Source of the DNA: Sphingobacteriales bacterium
GTDB taxonomy: Bacteria; Bacteroidota; Bacteroidia; Sphingobacteriales; Sphingobacteriaceae
NCBI GenBank assembly: GCA_025353765.1
Contig: JANXOD010000044.1
Span: forward strand, 1 to 64,000
Reading direction: 5' to 3'
Length of the DNA: 64,000 nucleotides
The notes below the pieces were generated by a model. It saw only the letters and a list, made by a program, of their open reading frames with translations, was not told the origin of the DNA and did not search any database. Positions 1 through 7,379 of this stretch are shown here, piece by piece. Numbering within the stretch: the first letter of the stretch is position 1; each line of letters opens with the position of its first letter. Both the position numbers and the translations under genes were made by a program.

Positions 1-62
1 CACATCCCCCGACCGCCGATCGACTCATGCGGGCACGCTACTCGGCGTTCGCGCTCGGTGAC
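1..62 (+). other. Foreign GC-rich end, probable assembly chimera (YchJ/SEC-C fragment)
   Basis: The first ~62 bases are strongly GC-rich, while everything after is AT-rich Bacteroidota-like DNA. In the frame of the following gene they read HPPTADRLMRARYSAFALGD, which closely resembles the conserved N-terminal stretch of the UPF0225/YchJ SEC-C-motif family (pattern A-x-x-LMRSRYSAF-x-LGD), in a codon style typical of high-GC actinobacteria or proteobacteria. The join to the surface-protein repeat (PSEKATKTYVDAA) falls at about base 58-70. I infer a misjoined contig end rather than a natural fusion. It makes the N-terminus of the first gene unreliable. Confidence 0.75.
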
Positions 63-2441
63 AGTGCCCCTTCTGAAAAAGCAACCAAGACGTATGTTGA
101 TGCTGCTTCTGCCAACGGAGCAACCGCTTTAGCGACCGAAGTAACCCGAGCTACAACCGCAGAAGGTGCTTTAACTACAGATTTAGCAACTGAAGTGAGC
201 CGTGCCACTACTGCCGAAGCCACAAAAGAAGATGCAGCCAACAAAAGTACAGACGGAACTTTCGCATCCAATTCGGATGTACTTTTCCCTTCTGAAAAAG
301 CAACCAAAACGTATGTGGATGCTGCTTCTGCCAACGGAGCAACTGCATTAACCACAGAAGTTAGCCGGGCTACTACTGCAGAAGGTACGTTAACCACAGA
401 TTTAGCCACTGAAGTAACCAGTCGTACAAATGCAGATGCGACCTTAACTACCAGTTTAGCCGCCAAAGAAGATGCAGCCAATAAAAGTACTGACGGTACA
501 TTAGCATCCAATTCTGATGTCAAATTCCCTTCTCAAAAAGCAACCAAAACTTATGTCGATGCTGCTTCAGCCAATGGAGCAACTGCATTAACCACAGAAG
601 TTAGCCGGGCTACTACTGCAGAAGGTACGTTAACCACAGATTTAGCCACTGAAGTTAGTCGTGCTACTGCCGCCGAAGCGACGAAAGAAGATGCAGCCAA
701 CAAAAGTACTGATGGAACTTTTGCATCTAATTCCGATGTGAAATTTCCCTCCGAAAAAGCAAGCAAGACTTATGTCGATGCTGCAATCGTAACAGATGCC
801 GCAACTACACAAGCCGCTTTAAATTTAAAAGTAGATAAAGTAGCAGGTAAAGGTTTATCGACCCAAGATTATACAAGTGCAGAGAAAACAAAATTAGCAG
901 CTATTACAGGTACAAATACTGGTGATCAGGATATCTCAGGGATTGCTACCAATACCAGTAAGATAGGTGATTTAAATAGCTTAACAACAACAGCCAACTC
1001 AAATTTAGTAGCTGCAGTTAATGAACTTGAAGCAGGTAAAGCAAATTTAACATCTCCAACCTTTACAGGAACGGTAAATGGAATTGATAAAACGATGGTA
1101 GGTTTAGGAAATGTAGATAACACGAGCGACGTGAATAAACCGATTTCCACTGCCACACAAACAGCATTGAATTTAAAAGCAGATCTGGACTCGCCAACGC
1201 TTACCGGAACACCCTTAGCGCCAACTGCTACTGCCGGAACAAATACTACACAAATTGCGACTACTGAATTTGTTACTACTGCTGCATCTTCTGCAAATTT
1301 CATGGATTTAACTACTGATCAAACTATTGCAGGTATAAAAACATTTAGTTCAGATTTAAGTGCTAATGGTATTACTGTAGGCCGTGGGACTGGAAGTATA
1401 TCTTCTAACACAGCGGTTGGCTATCAAACTTTAGCATCAAACACCACCGGGTTTTATAATACTGCTTTTGGTATTTCATCTCTTTTTACGAATACTGATG
1501 GTGCTAGAAATACCGCAATTGGTAGTCAAGCATTATACACAAATAATGGATATGACAATACTTCAACTGGGTACTTAGCATTGCAAAACAATACGACAGG
1601 TAGTTACAATGTAGGCATAGGATCAGAAACTCTTATTTCTAATACTATCGGAGGGTATAATACCGGATTAGGATCAGGTGCATTGAGATCTAATATAGAT
1701 GGAGCAAATAATACGGCAACTGGTTATAATTCTTTAGCAGCTAATATTTCAGGTGGGGGAAATACCGCAGCTGGTTTTAATTCTTTGCCAAATAATATTA
1801 ATGGTACTTATAATTCAGCTTTTGGTGTTCAATCTTTAGAACAAAGCACTGCAGGTAACGATAATACCGCCATTGGCGTTGCTGCAATTGATAGAAACAC
1901 AACAGGTAGTAATAATACGGTTTTAGGGGCATTTGCTGGTCGTTATATTAGTGATGGGTCAACCTACAATACCTTGATAAATAACTCTGTATTAATTGGG
2001 GCAGATACTAAGCCGAATGCTGATAATGAAACTAACCAAATAGTAATAGGATATGGCGCAAACGGAAATGGTTCTAATACTGTACAGTTAGGAAACACAA
2101 GTATCACGGATGTAAAAACAAGTGGAAATCTAACTGCTGCTGGATATAAAATCCCCAGCGGCACATCTTCACAGTTTTTAATGGCTGATGGTAGTATTTC
2201 AACTGGGGCTGCTGCAGTTAGAGAAGTAGCTGATGAATTTACGGCTACATCCTCTCAAACAAGCTTTACATTAACCCAAACCAAATCAATTAATAGTACC
2301 GTAAAAATGTATATTAATGGCATTAGAATAAGTAATACAGCATATAGTACAAGTGGTACTACGCTAACCTATAATCCTGCTAATAATGGATCTTATTCAT
2401 TATTGTTAAACGATAGAATTCAATTCGATTATTATTATTAA
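27..2441 (+). CDS. Repeat-rich tail-fibre/adhesin-like surface protein, 5' end missing
   Basis: Long low-complexity protein with no usable N-terminus: the frame is open to the window edge and the first ~12 codons belong to the foreign end. Residues ~15-250 are three to four copies of a 73-80 residue repeat (SEKATKTYVDAASANGATAL...), the kind seen in phage tail fibres and Bacteroidota surface proteins. Around residues 340-430 are tail-fibre-like SPTLTGTPLAPTATAG and TTQIATTEFV stretches. Residues ~465-650 hold about nine ~23-residue NTAxGxxAL repeats, resembling the beta-roll head repeats of trimeric autotransporter adhesins. The last ~75 residues form a compact domain ending in QFDYYY. No type IX sorting domain was recognised. 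It sits 14 bp before a secreted protein and near a PorP/SprF gene, which suggests an exported, structural, probably trimeric fibre. Exact function unknown. Confidence 0.75.
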   Translation: MRARYSAFALGDSAPSEKATKTYVDAASANGATALATEVTRATTAEGALTTDLATEVSRATTAEATKEDAANKSTDGTFASNSDVLFPSEKATKTYVDAASANGATALTTEVSRATTAEGTLTTDLATEVTSRTNADATLTTSLAAKEDAANKSTDGTLASNSDVKFPSQKATKTYVDAASANGATALTTEVSRATTAEGTLTTDLATEVSRATAAEATKEDAANKSTDGTFASNSDVKFPSEKASKTYVDAAIVTDAATTQAALNLKVDKVAGKGLSTQDYTSAEKTKLAAITGTNTGDQDISGIATNTSKIGDLNSLTTTANSNLVAAVNELEAGKANLTSPTFTGTVNGIDKTMVGLGNVDNTSDVNKPISTATQTALNLKADLDSPTLTGTPLAPTATAGTNTTQIATTEFVTTAASSANFMDLTTDQTIAGIKTFSSDLSANGITVGRGTGSISSNTAVGYQTLASNTTGFYNTAFGISSLFTNTDGARNTAIGSQALYTNNGYDNTSTGYLALQNNTTGSYNVGIGSETLISNTIGGYNTGLGSGALRSNIDGANNTATGYNSLAANISGGGNTAAGFNSLPNNINGTYNSAFGVQSLEQSTAGNDNTAIGVAAIDRNTTGSNNTVLGAFAGRYISDGSTYNTLINNSVLIGADTKPNADNETNQIVIGYGANGNGSNTVQLGNTSITDVKTSGNLTAAGYKIPSGTSSQFLMADGSISTGAAAVREVADEFTATSSQTSFTLTQTKSINSTVKMYINGIRISNTAYSTSGTTLTYNPANNGSYSLLLNDRIQFDYYY
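64..790 (+). repeat. Coding tandem repeat, 219/240-bp units
   Basis: The unit beginning tctgaaaaagcaaccaa starts near 72, 291 and 531, and a diverged copy starts at 750, giving spacings of 219, 240 and 219 bp (73, 80 and 73 codons). The second unit carries an extra 7 codons. Copies are nearly identical over long stretches (for example 349-410 versus 589-650), so recent slippage or recombination between copies is likely. Such repeats also make this end of the sequence prone to misassembly. Confidence 0.85.
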
Positions 2442-2455
2442 TCTACTTATCAATA

Positions 2456-3736
2456 ATGAAACAATTTCTTATTATACTTCTGGGTATAGTTATTACGAAT
2501 ACTGCTACGGCTCAAAACGTTTTAAATAATGTGGGACTTTCTGCTAGTACACCTGCCGTATCTGCATATTCTTTAAGATTATTGAGTAGTAGTTACACGG
2601 GCTACGCTATACAGGTTACCCGTAGCAGTGATAATGCTGTACAAAATATTGGGTTTACAGTCAATGGTGATTTAGATGTTACTGCGTTAACAACATTTGT
2701 AGGTGCCAGCAATGGCTATGTATCAATTTGGTATGACCAAAGTAACAGCAACAATGCACAGGGTATTACGGCTCCTTTAATTGTAAATGCAGGAACTGTG
2801 AATACTTCCAATAGTTATCCCAGCATCTTATTCAATGGAGGTAACACTTTTATGTATACCACACTTCCTTCATTGCAAAATGGTACACCTCATACATTAA
2901 ACTCAGTTGCTGCTGCAACTACTGGAGCTATTGTAGCCTTATCTTCTACACAGGGAGCATCTGCAACAAACAAAAATTCTGTGTTAGGTGCAGGCTTCTC
3001 CAACAATGGATCTGCCTGGTACGGAGGATTTAACCAGAATGGAACTTATGCAGCAGGATCTACAAATTCATCATTAAGCATTCGTTCAAAAATATATTCA
3101 TCAAATAATATCGTGGGGTATTTTAATGGTCCAAAGATTTTCTCAACATCTGTAACGTATAATTTAACGTCTTCGGATATATTGATAGGCTCACAGAATT
3201 ATAATAAAAACCAGTTCTTAAATGGCTCTGTGTCCGAAGTACTTGTTTTTACATCAGCACTCTCCACTTCAGCACGCAGAACTTTAGAGAAAAACCAAGG
3301 AGCTTATTATAATATCCTAATTACTAAAGAGCTATTGGGCATATATGGATCAGTCGCAATTGCTTCATCCAATTATATAAATAAAAATGGAGCTCTTGGA
3401 GCATCGGGTTTAACAAGTAATGGAGAAAATGTTTTAAACACACCAATTCTTGCAGCCACCACAGCAGTATCTTCAATAGCAAGTAACACCGCTACATCCG
3501 GAGGGAATGTAATATCTGATGGCGGCGATCCCATAACATCTCGTGGTGTTTGTTGGAGCACTGTTACAGGTCCAACTATAACCAGTAGTAAAACAATAGA
3601 CCCAGGAACAACAGGTAGTTTTATAAGCAACCTTACCGGTTTGGCAACAATCACCACTTATTATGTGCGGGCATATGCAACCAATAGTGTGGGTACATCT
3701 TATGGCACTGAAGTAAGCTTTACTACCACACCATAA
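2456..3736 (+). CDS. Secreted protein with arabinofuranosidase-B-like and FN3-like domains
   Basis: The product starts with a signal peptide (MKQFLIILLGIVITNTATAQ). Residues ~35-280 contain AYSLRLLSSSYTGYAIQVTR and FVGASNGYVSIWYDQS, the hallmark of the alpha-L-arabinofuranosidase B catalytic-like/ConA-like fold that is common in Bacteroidota surface proteins and often non-enzymatic there. The C-terminal ~95 residues (ITSRGVCWST... YYVRAYATNSVGTSYG) are a fibronectin-III-like repeat typical of Bacteroidota exported proteins. The gene follows the repeat protein by 14 bp and is probably in the same transcript, with the PorP/SprF gene downstream. It is inferred to be a cell-surface or secreted binding protein. 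Whether it hydrolyses arabinan cannot be told. Confidence 0.7.
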   Translation: MKQFLIILLGIVITNTATAQNVLNNVGLSASTPAVSAYSLRLLSSSYTGYAIQVTRSSDNAVQNIGFTVNGDLDVTALTTFVGASNGYVSIWYDQSNSNNAQGITAPLIVNAGTVNTSNSYPSILFNGGNTFMYTTLPSLQNGTPHTLNSVAAATTGAIVALSSTQGASATNKNSVLGAGFSNNGSAWYGGFNQNGTYAAGSTNSSLSIRSKIYSSNNIVGYFNGPKIFSTSVTYNLTSSDILIGSQNYNKNQFLNGSVSEVLVFTSALSTSARRTLEKNQGAYYNILITKELLGIYGSVAIASSNYINKNGALGASGLTSNGENVLNTPILAATTAVSSIASNTATSGGNVISDGGDPITSRGVCWSTVTGPTITSSKTIDPGTTGSFISNLTGLATITTYYVRAYATNSVGTSYGTEVSFTTTP

Positions 3737-3825
3737 CTATAATTATCAATATTATAATATTGACTTACTATGCAGATTAATAGTTGCAGCATTTTATGAA
3801 AGTACTGCAAATCAAATAAGATATA

Positions 3826-4755
3826 ATGAAAACAGGATTTAAACCATTAAAAAACATAATCACAGGATCTGTTATCCTGCTGATCTTATTATTTACTACT
3901 CATGCTCAGGCCCAGTTAACCCCTTTGGAGGATATGTATTTTGCCAATCAGTATCTGGGCAATCCGGCTATGGCAGGATTTGAACAGGGACTAAACTTAA
4001 ATATGGGTTACCGCAAGCAATGGTCTTCCATTCCGGGAGCACCCAAAACGCAATCCATTACTGCGGATTATGGTACAGGCAAGAAAGTTGGCTTGGGTTT
4101 AAATATCAATACAGACGAAGCGGGTTTAATTAGGCGCACCCGTGTAATGGGAACTTACTCCTATCAACTTCCTTTGAGTGGCGATAATCAGAAATTACGT
4201 TTTGGTATCTCCTTCGGCTTTATGGATGCTAAGGTATTAAATGAAACTATTACCGGCGATCAGAATGATGGTTCTGTAAGTAAATTTAATGCAAGAGAAA
4301 CCTATTTAGATGGTGATTTTGGAGTAGCCTATACCAGTAATCATTTAACCATCCAGGGTGCTATTCCTAACATGAAGGGCTTTGTTAAAAAGGATAACGT
4401 GAATGATGGGGCCGACCGCTCTACTTTCTTTTCTGCGATAAGCTATACCTTTTATCTTCCTAAAATTTTAGACGGGATTGGCGTAGAACCTAAGCTTGTC
4501 TACAGAGGTGTAAATGGTTTTTCTAACATACTGGATGTAGGGGCTAATTTTACAATAGTTAACGGGAAGGTTAGTCTAATGTCAATGTACCATAGTTCAC
4601 AAAGTGCTACCTTTGGCATGGGGGTTATCATCAAAGATTTTGGCTCTATAACTTCTAATTACACTACTCCAACTTCGGCGTTAAGTCCTTATACCAACGG
4701 TATTTTTCAGATAGGACTTAAACTTAATCTCTTTCAAAAGAAAATTGATCAATAA
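3826..4755 (+). CDS. PorP/SprF family type IX secretion outer membrane protein
   Basis: After a signal peptide ending HAQAQ, the protein begins LTPLEDMYFANQYLGNPAMA, the characteristic N-terminus of PorP/SprF proteins (about 300 residues, here 309). The remainder is beta-rich with alternating hydrophobic residues and ends in an aromatic/hydrophobic strand (FQIGLKLNLFQKK), as expected for an outer membrane barrel. SprF-type proteins are usually encoded just after a large surface protein and help its export through the type IX system. That fits the two exported proteins immediately upstream. Family assignment is strong; pairing with those two proteins is inference. Confidence 0.88.
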   Translation: MKTGFKPLKNIITGSVILLILLFTTHAQAQLTPLEDMYFANQYLGNPAMAGFEQGLNLNMGYRKQWSSIPGAPKTQSITADYGTGKKVGLGLNINTDEAGLIRRTRVMGTYSYQLPLSGDNQKLRFGISFGFMDAKVLNETITGDQNDGSVSKFNARETYLDGDFGVAYTSNHLTIQGAIPNMKGFVKKDNVNDGADRSTFFSAISYTFYLPKILDGIGVEPKLVYRGVNGFSNILDVGANFTIVNGKVSLMSMYHSSQSATFGMGVIIKDFGSITSNYTTPTSALSPYTNGIFQIGLKLNLFQKKIDQ

Positions 4756-4770
4756 ATTTTAGGGAGGTAC

Positions 4771-4958
4771 AAGTCTTTTTATATTAACGATGAGTGTTTT
4801 TGTATTCGCTTGAATCTTTTTATATCAACGATGAGTGTTTTTTATATTCGCTTGAATCTTTTTATATCAACGTTGAGTGTTTTTTATATTCGCTTGAGTC
4901 TTTTTATATCAACGTTGAGTGTTTTTTATATTCGCTTAACAGTTTTACTGTCAACTTG
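4771..4958 (+). repeat. 21-bp-period intergenic tandem array (42-bp higher-order unit)
   Basis: Eight 20-21 bp units start at 4771, 4792, 4812, 4833, 4854, 4875, 4896 and 4917, with a degenerate ninth at 4938. Two unit types alternate: gaatctttttatatcaacg- and gagtgttttttatattcgctt, so the exact tandem repeat is 42 bp, while both halves descend from one 21-bp unit (GARTSTTTTTATAT pattern). It lies 15 bp after the PorP/SprF stop. Two frames stay open across it only because the unit lacks stop codons. See the other 21-bp arrays at 39230 and 49922. Confidence 0.9.
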
Positions 4959-5022
4959 TCACATAAAAGACCGAGCCGATAATAGTTTTGCTCAGTTGGC
5001 TTTGGGTAATCTTTAAATTCAT

Positions 5023-5058
5023 GAAAAAAGCCAGTACTGTTATTAGTACTGGCTTTGT
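5023..5058 (-). terminator. Rho-independent terminator after the M20 peptidase gene
   Basis: A perfect 11-bp stem aagccagtact / agtactggctt (5028-5038 and 5045-5055) encloses a 6-nt loop. On the minus strand the stem runs into a T-tract at 5029-5024. It lies just beyond the stop codon of the minus-strand peptidase gene and also faces the plus-strand PorP/SprF unit, so it may act in both directions. Confidence 0.8.
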
Positions 5059-5078
5059 ATTAAATATTCGTAATCTAA

Positions 5079-6449
5079 TTATCTGCTCAATTCTGCAAAA
5101 TATTTATGAAATAGTGGTATAGTTTCAATTCCCTTATAAAAATTGGCTATATCATATTTCTCATTTGGAGAATGCAAATTATCGCTATCCAGGCCAAAGC
5201 CCATAAGTACCGTCTTTATTCCTAACTCTTTTTCAAAAAGTGCTACAATCGGGATACTTCCTCCTCCCCTTGTGGGTATTGGTTCTTTCCCAAATGATTC
5301 CAGAATAGCCTTCTGCGCAGCTTTGAAAGCTATACTATCTGTTGGTGTAACCACAGGCTCACCACCATGATGTGGTGTAATTTTTACTTTCACACTTTTA
5401 GGTGCAATTTTTTCAAAATGTTCTTTAAATAGTTTAGTGATTTTATCTGATTGTTGATTAGGCACCAGGCGCATGGATATTTTTGCACTTGCTTTGGATG
5501 GCAAAACAGTTTTAGCACCTTCACCAATATAACCACCCCAAATTCCGTTCACTTCCAACGTTGGACGGGTACCTGTACGCTCTAATGTTGAATACCCTTT
5601 TTCTCCCCACAATTCATCAACTCCCAGATCAATTTTATATTCATTTTCATCATAAGGTGCTTTGTTCAAATCCTCACGTTCTTTTTCTGTTAAAGCCAAT
5701 ACATCATCATAAAATCCGGGAATGGTAATATGATTATTTTCATCATGCATGGAAGCAATTAATTTAGCCAGAATAGTTGCCGGATTAGCTACAGCTCCCC
5801 CATAAACACCGGAATGCAAATCGCGGTTTGGCCCTGTAACTTCTACTTCCACATATGATAATCCACGTAAACCTGTTTCCAGGGATGGATTTTCAAGACT
5901 AATCATAGATGTATCAGAAATTAATACCACATCTGCCTTTAAACGTTCTTTATTCTCTTTTACAAAGATGCCCAAGTTATTAGATCCTACTTCTTCCTCT
6001 CCTTCTATCATAAATTTGATGTTACAAGGCAAAGAATTTGTTTTCATCATCAGTTCAAATGCTTTAACATGCATATAAACTTGGCCTTTATCATCACAAG
6101 CGCCTCGGGCATAAATTTTTCCATCCCGAATGGTGGGTTCAAACGGGGGTGTTTTCCATAATTCCAAAGGATCTGCCGGTTGCACATCGTAATGGCCGTA
6201 AACTAATACGGTTGGTTTAGTAGCGTCAATTATCTTTTCTCCATAAATTATTGGATATCCGGCTGTCTGACAAATTTCTACTTTATCAGCACCCGCATCC
6301 TTCAATTTCTGGGCAACATAGTCAGCCGCTTTCAATACATCACCTTTATATTTAGGGTCTGCGCTTACTGACGGAAAGCGAAGCAATTCAAACAATTCGT
6401 CTAAAAAGCGTTGTTTATTTTCACTAACATATTTTTTTATCTCTTGCAT
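5079..6449 (-). CDS. M20 family dipeptidase/metallopeptidase
   Basis: Zinc peptidase of the M20/CNDP dipeptidase group, about 456 residues. Metal-site motifs are visible in order: VYGHYDVQPADP (His ligand), YARGACDDKGQVYMH (bridging Asp), IEGEEEVGS (catalytic Glu pair), and a C-terminal HSPNEKYD with the last His ligand. A dimerisation lid with the DLHSGVYGG motif sits between them. The frame is open to a TTG at 6470, but ATG at 6449 (MQEIKKYVSENKQRF) gives the usual family start. It is inferred to hydrolyse dipeptides or short peptides in the cytoplasm. Transcribed alone, with a terminator at 5023-5058. Confidence 0.92.
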   Translation of the reverse strand: MQEIKKYVSENKQRFLDELFELLRFPSVSADPKYKGDVLKAADYVAQKLKDAGADKVEICQTAGYPIIYGEKIIDATKPTVLVYGHYDVQPADPLELWKTPPFEPTIRDGKIYARGACDDKGQVYMHVKAFELMMKTNSLPCNIKFMIEGEEEVGSNNLGIFVKENKERLKADVVLISDTSMISLENPSLETGLRGLSYVEVEVTGPNRDLHSGVYGGAVANPATILAKLIASMHDENNHITIPGFYDDVLALTEKEREDLNKAPYDENEYKIDLGVDELWGEKGYSTLERTGTRPTLEVNGIWGGYIGEGAKTVLPSKASAKISMRLVPNQQSDKITKLFKEHFEKIAPKSVKVKITPHHGGEPVVTPTDSIAFKAAQKAILESFGKEPIPTRGGGSIPIVALFEKELGIKTVLMGFGLDSDNLHSPNEKYDIANFYKGIETIPLFHKYFAELSR

Positions 6450-6585
6450 CTTCAATTGGTTATGAAGCAAAGATATAAATTAGATGTGGAGTGAAAAATT
6501 GTAAAAAGTCAAAAACAATGATACTCCCCTATTCCCAAAAAAAGGAAGAAATAATAAAATACTGGTTATAAGCAATAGTCTCCTA

Positions 6586-6795
6586 TTAATCATAACTGGC
6601 CAATTCTTTATTGCTTTTCCCAATAGATTGCAGGTTATCTGATTTCACATTTTCTACCGGTGCATTTTTATTTTCAACCTTAGAAATTGATACTTCTGCT
6701 TTTTCAGTTGTCTTGTTTTTATTAATTAAAGTAAATCCTAATGAGATAAAACCCATAACAGCAAATATTACTGTTGCTAATGCTAACTTTTTCAT
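6586..6795 (-). CDS. Small membrane-anchored or secreted peptide, third gene of a tandem set
   Basis: Codes for 69 residues. Residues ~3-22 are a hydrophobic segment (LALATVIFAVMGFISLGFTL), followed by a charged Lys/Glu/Asn tail ending NKELASYD. I do not recognise a family. Its start lies exactly 204 bp beyond the start of the next gene upstream, and the 63-nt spacer before it is almost the same as the spacer between the two upstream copies, so it belongs to the same tandem amplification. It shares the C-terminal SYD with them, but the body is longer and diverged and there is no lipobox Cys. Confidence 0.6.
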   Translation of the reverse strand: MKKLALATVIFAVMGFISLGFTLINKNKTTEKAEVSISKVENKNAPVENVKSDNLQSIGKSNKELASYD

Positions 6796-6858
6796 GATTT
6801 TAATTTTTATGTTTTTAATTGAATGTGATTATTTGTTTTCTTGTGATTTTGTTTAAGA

Positions 6859-6999
6859 TCAATCGTAACTTCCTAAGTCTCTCTTGTCTGCTACTTTTAC
6901 GGTTTGAGTTTTAGAACTTGGTGTAGCACTTTCTTCTTTTTTGCAAGAACTCATGCTGATCATTCCTAAAGCGATTACTGCGATTACTAACTTTTTCAT
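6859..6999 (-). CDS. Small lipoprotein, tandem copy B (46 aa)
   Basis: A 46-codon ORF: MKKLVIAVIALGMISMSSCK is a lipoprotein signal peptide with a lipobox Cys at 19, followed by KKEESATPSSKTQTVKVADK and the end RDLGSYD. The mature lipoprotein would be only about 28 residues. Its protein sequence is identical to the copy at 7063-7203. The nucleotide differences between the two coding regions are three, all synonymous, which indicates purifying selection on a recent duplicate and supports real coding. Function unknown. Encoded in line with the 69-residue gene downstream and opposite the TPR sensor gene. Confidence 0.72.
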   Translation of the reverse strand: MKKLVIAVIALGMISMSSCKKEESATPSSKTQTVKVADKRDLGSYD

Positions 7000-7062
7000 G
7001 TTGTTTTTGTTTTATGATTTAATTGAATGTGATTATTTGTTTTCTTGTGATTTTGTTTAAGA

Positions 7063-7203
7063 TCAATCGTAACTTCCTAAGTCTCTTTTGTCTGCTACTT
7101 TTACGGTTTGAGTTTTAGAACTTGGTGTAGCACTTTCTTCTTTTTTGCAAGAACTCATACTGATCATTCCTAAGGCGATTACTGCGATTACTAACTTTTT
7201 CAT
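7063..7203 (-). CDS. Small lipoprotein, tandem copy A (46 aa)
   Basis: The first gene of the tandem set; its product is identical to copy B (lipobox SMSSC, end RDLGSYD). The start ATG at 7201-7203 lies 177 bp from the ATG of the divergent TPR sensor gene at 7380, so the two may share a regulatory region. The three small genes start at 7203, 6999 and 6795, an exact 204-bp spacing, and probably form one transcript. No named family recognised. Confidence 0.72.
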   Translation of the reverse strand: MKKLVIAVIALGMISMSSCKKEESATPSSKTQTVKVADKRDLGSYD

Positions 7204-7379
7204 GTTGTTCATGTTGTGAGTTTTTTATGTTAACTTAAGCTTTGTTTTGGTTAATTTTAATTTTCCTCATTAATTAGAATTAATTTTTTGTGGTTAATTA
7301 ATAATAATACATTTACTATAATTAAATTATTTCGTATTCCCATTTTTCTTTTGCCACATTTTTGTTACATAAATATATT
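7204..7379. promoter_or_regulatory. Divergent intergenic region between peptide genes and TPR sensor
   Basis: A very AT-rich 176-bp gap separates two divergent units, so promoters for both must lie here. I see no clear TAnnTTTG -7 element on either strand. Repeated taatta/attaatt words between 7250 and 7310 could be binding sites. Recorded because of position, not because of a recognised motif. Confidence 0.35.

Larger units (their letters stand above)
6817..7209 (-). repeat. 204-bp tandem duplication carrying the small lipoprotein gene
   Basis: The segments 6817-7005 and 7021-7209 are near-identical 189-bp copies offset by 204 bp. Each covers a whole 46-codon gene plus ~40 bp of downstream sequence (aattgaatgtgattatttg...). 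Beyond these limits the sequences diverge. Coding differences are only synonymous. This looks like recent unequal crossover or slippage. Confidence 0.9.

Noticed and set aside
38-766. Antisense ORFs under the surface-protein repeats
   Set aside because: Repetitive Thr/Ala-rich codons leave the other strand open; repeats multiply the effect.
4794-5016. Two overlapping ORFs of 62 and 68 codons
   Set aside because: They read the 21/42-bp array in two frames and are open only because the unit lacks stops.
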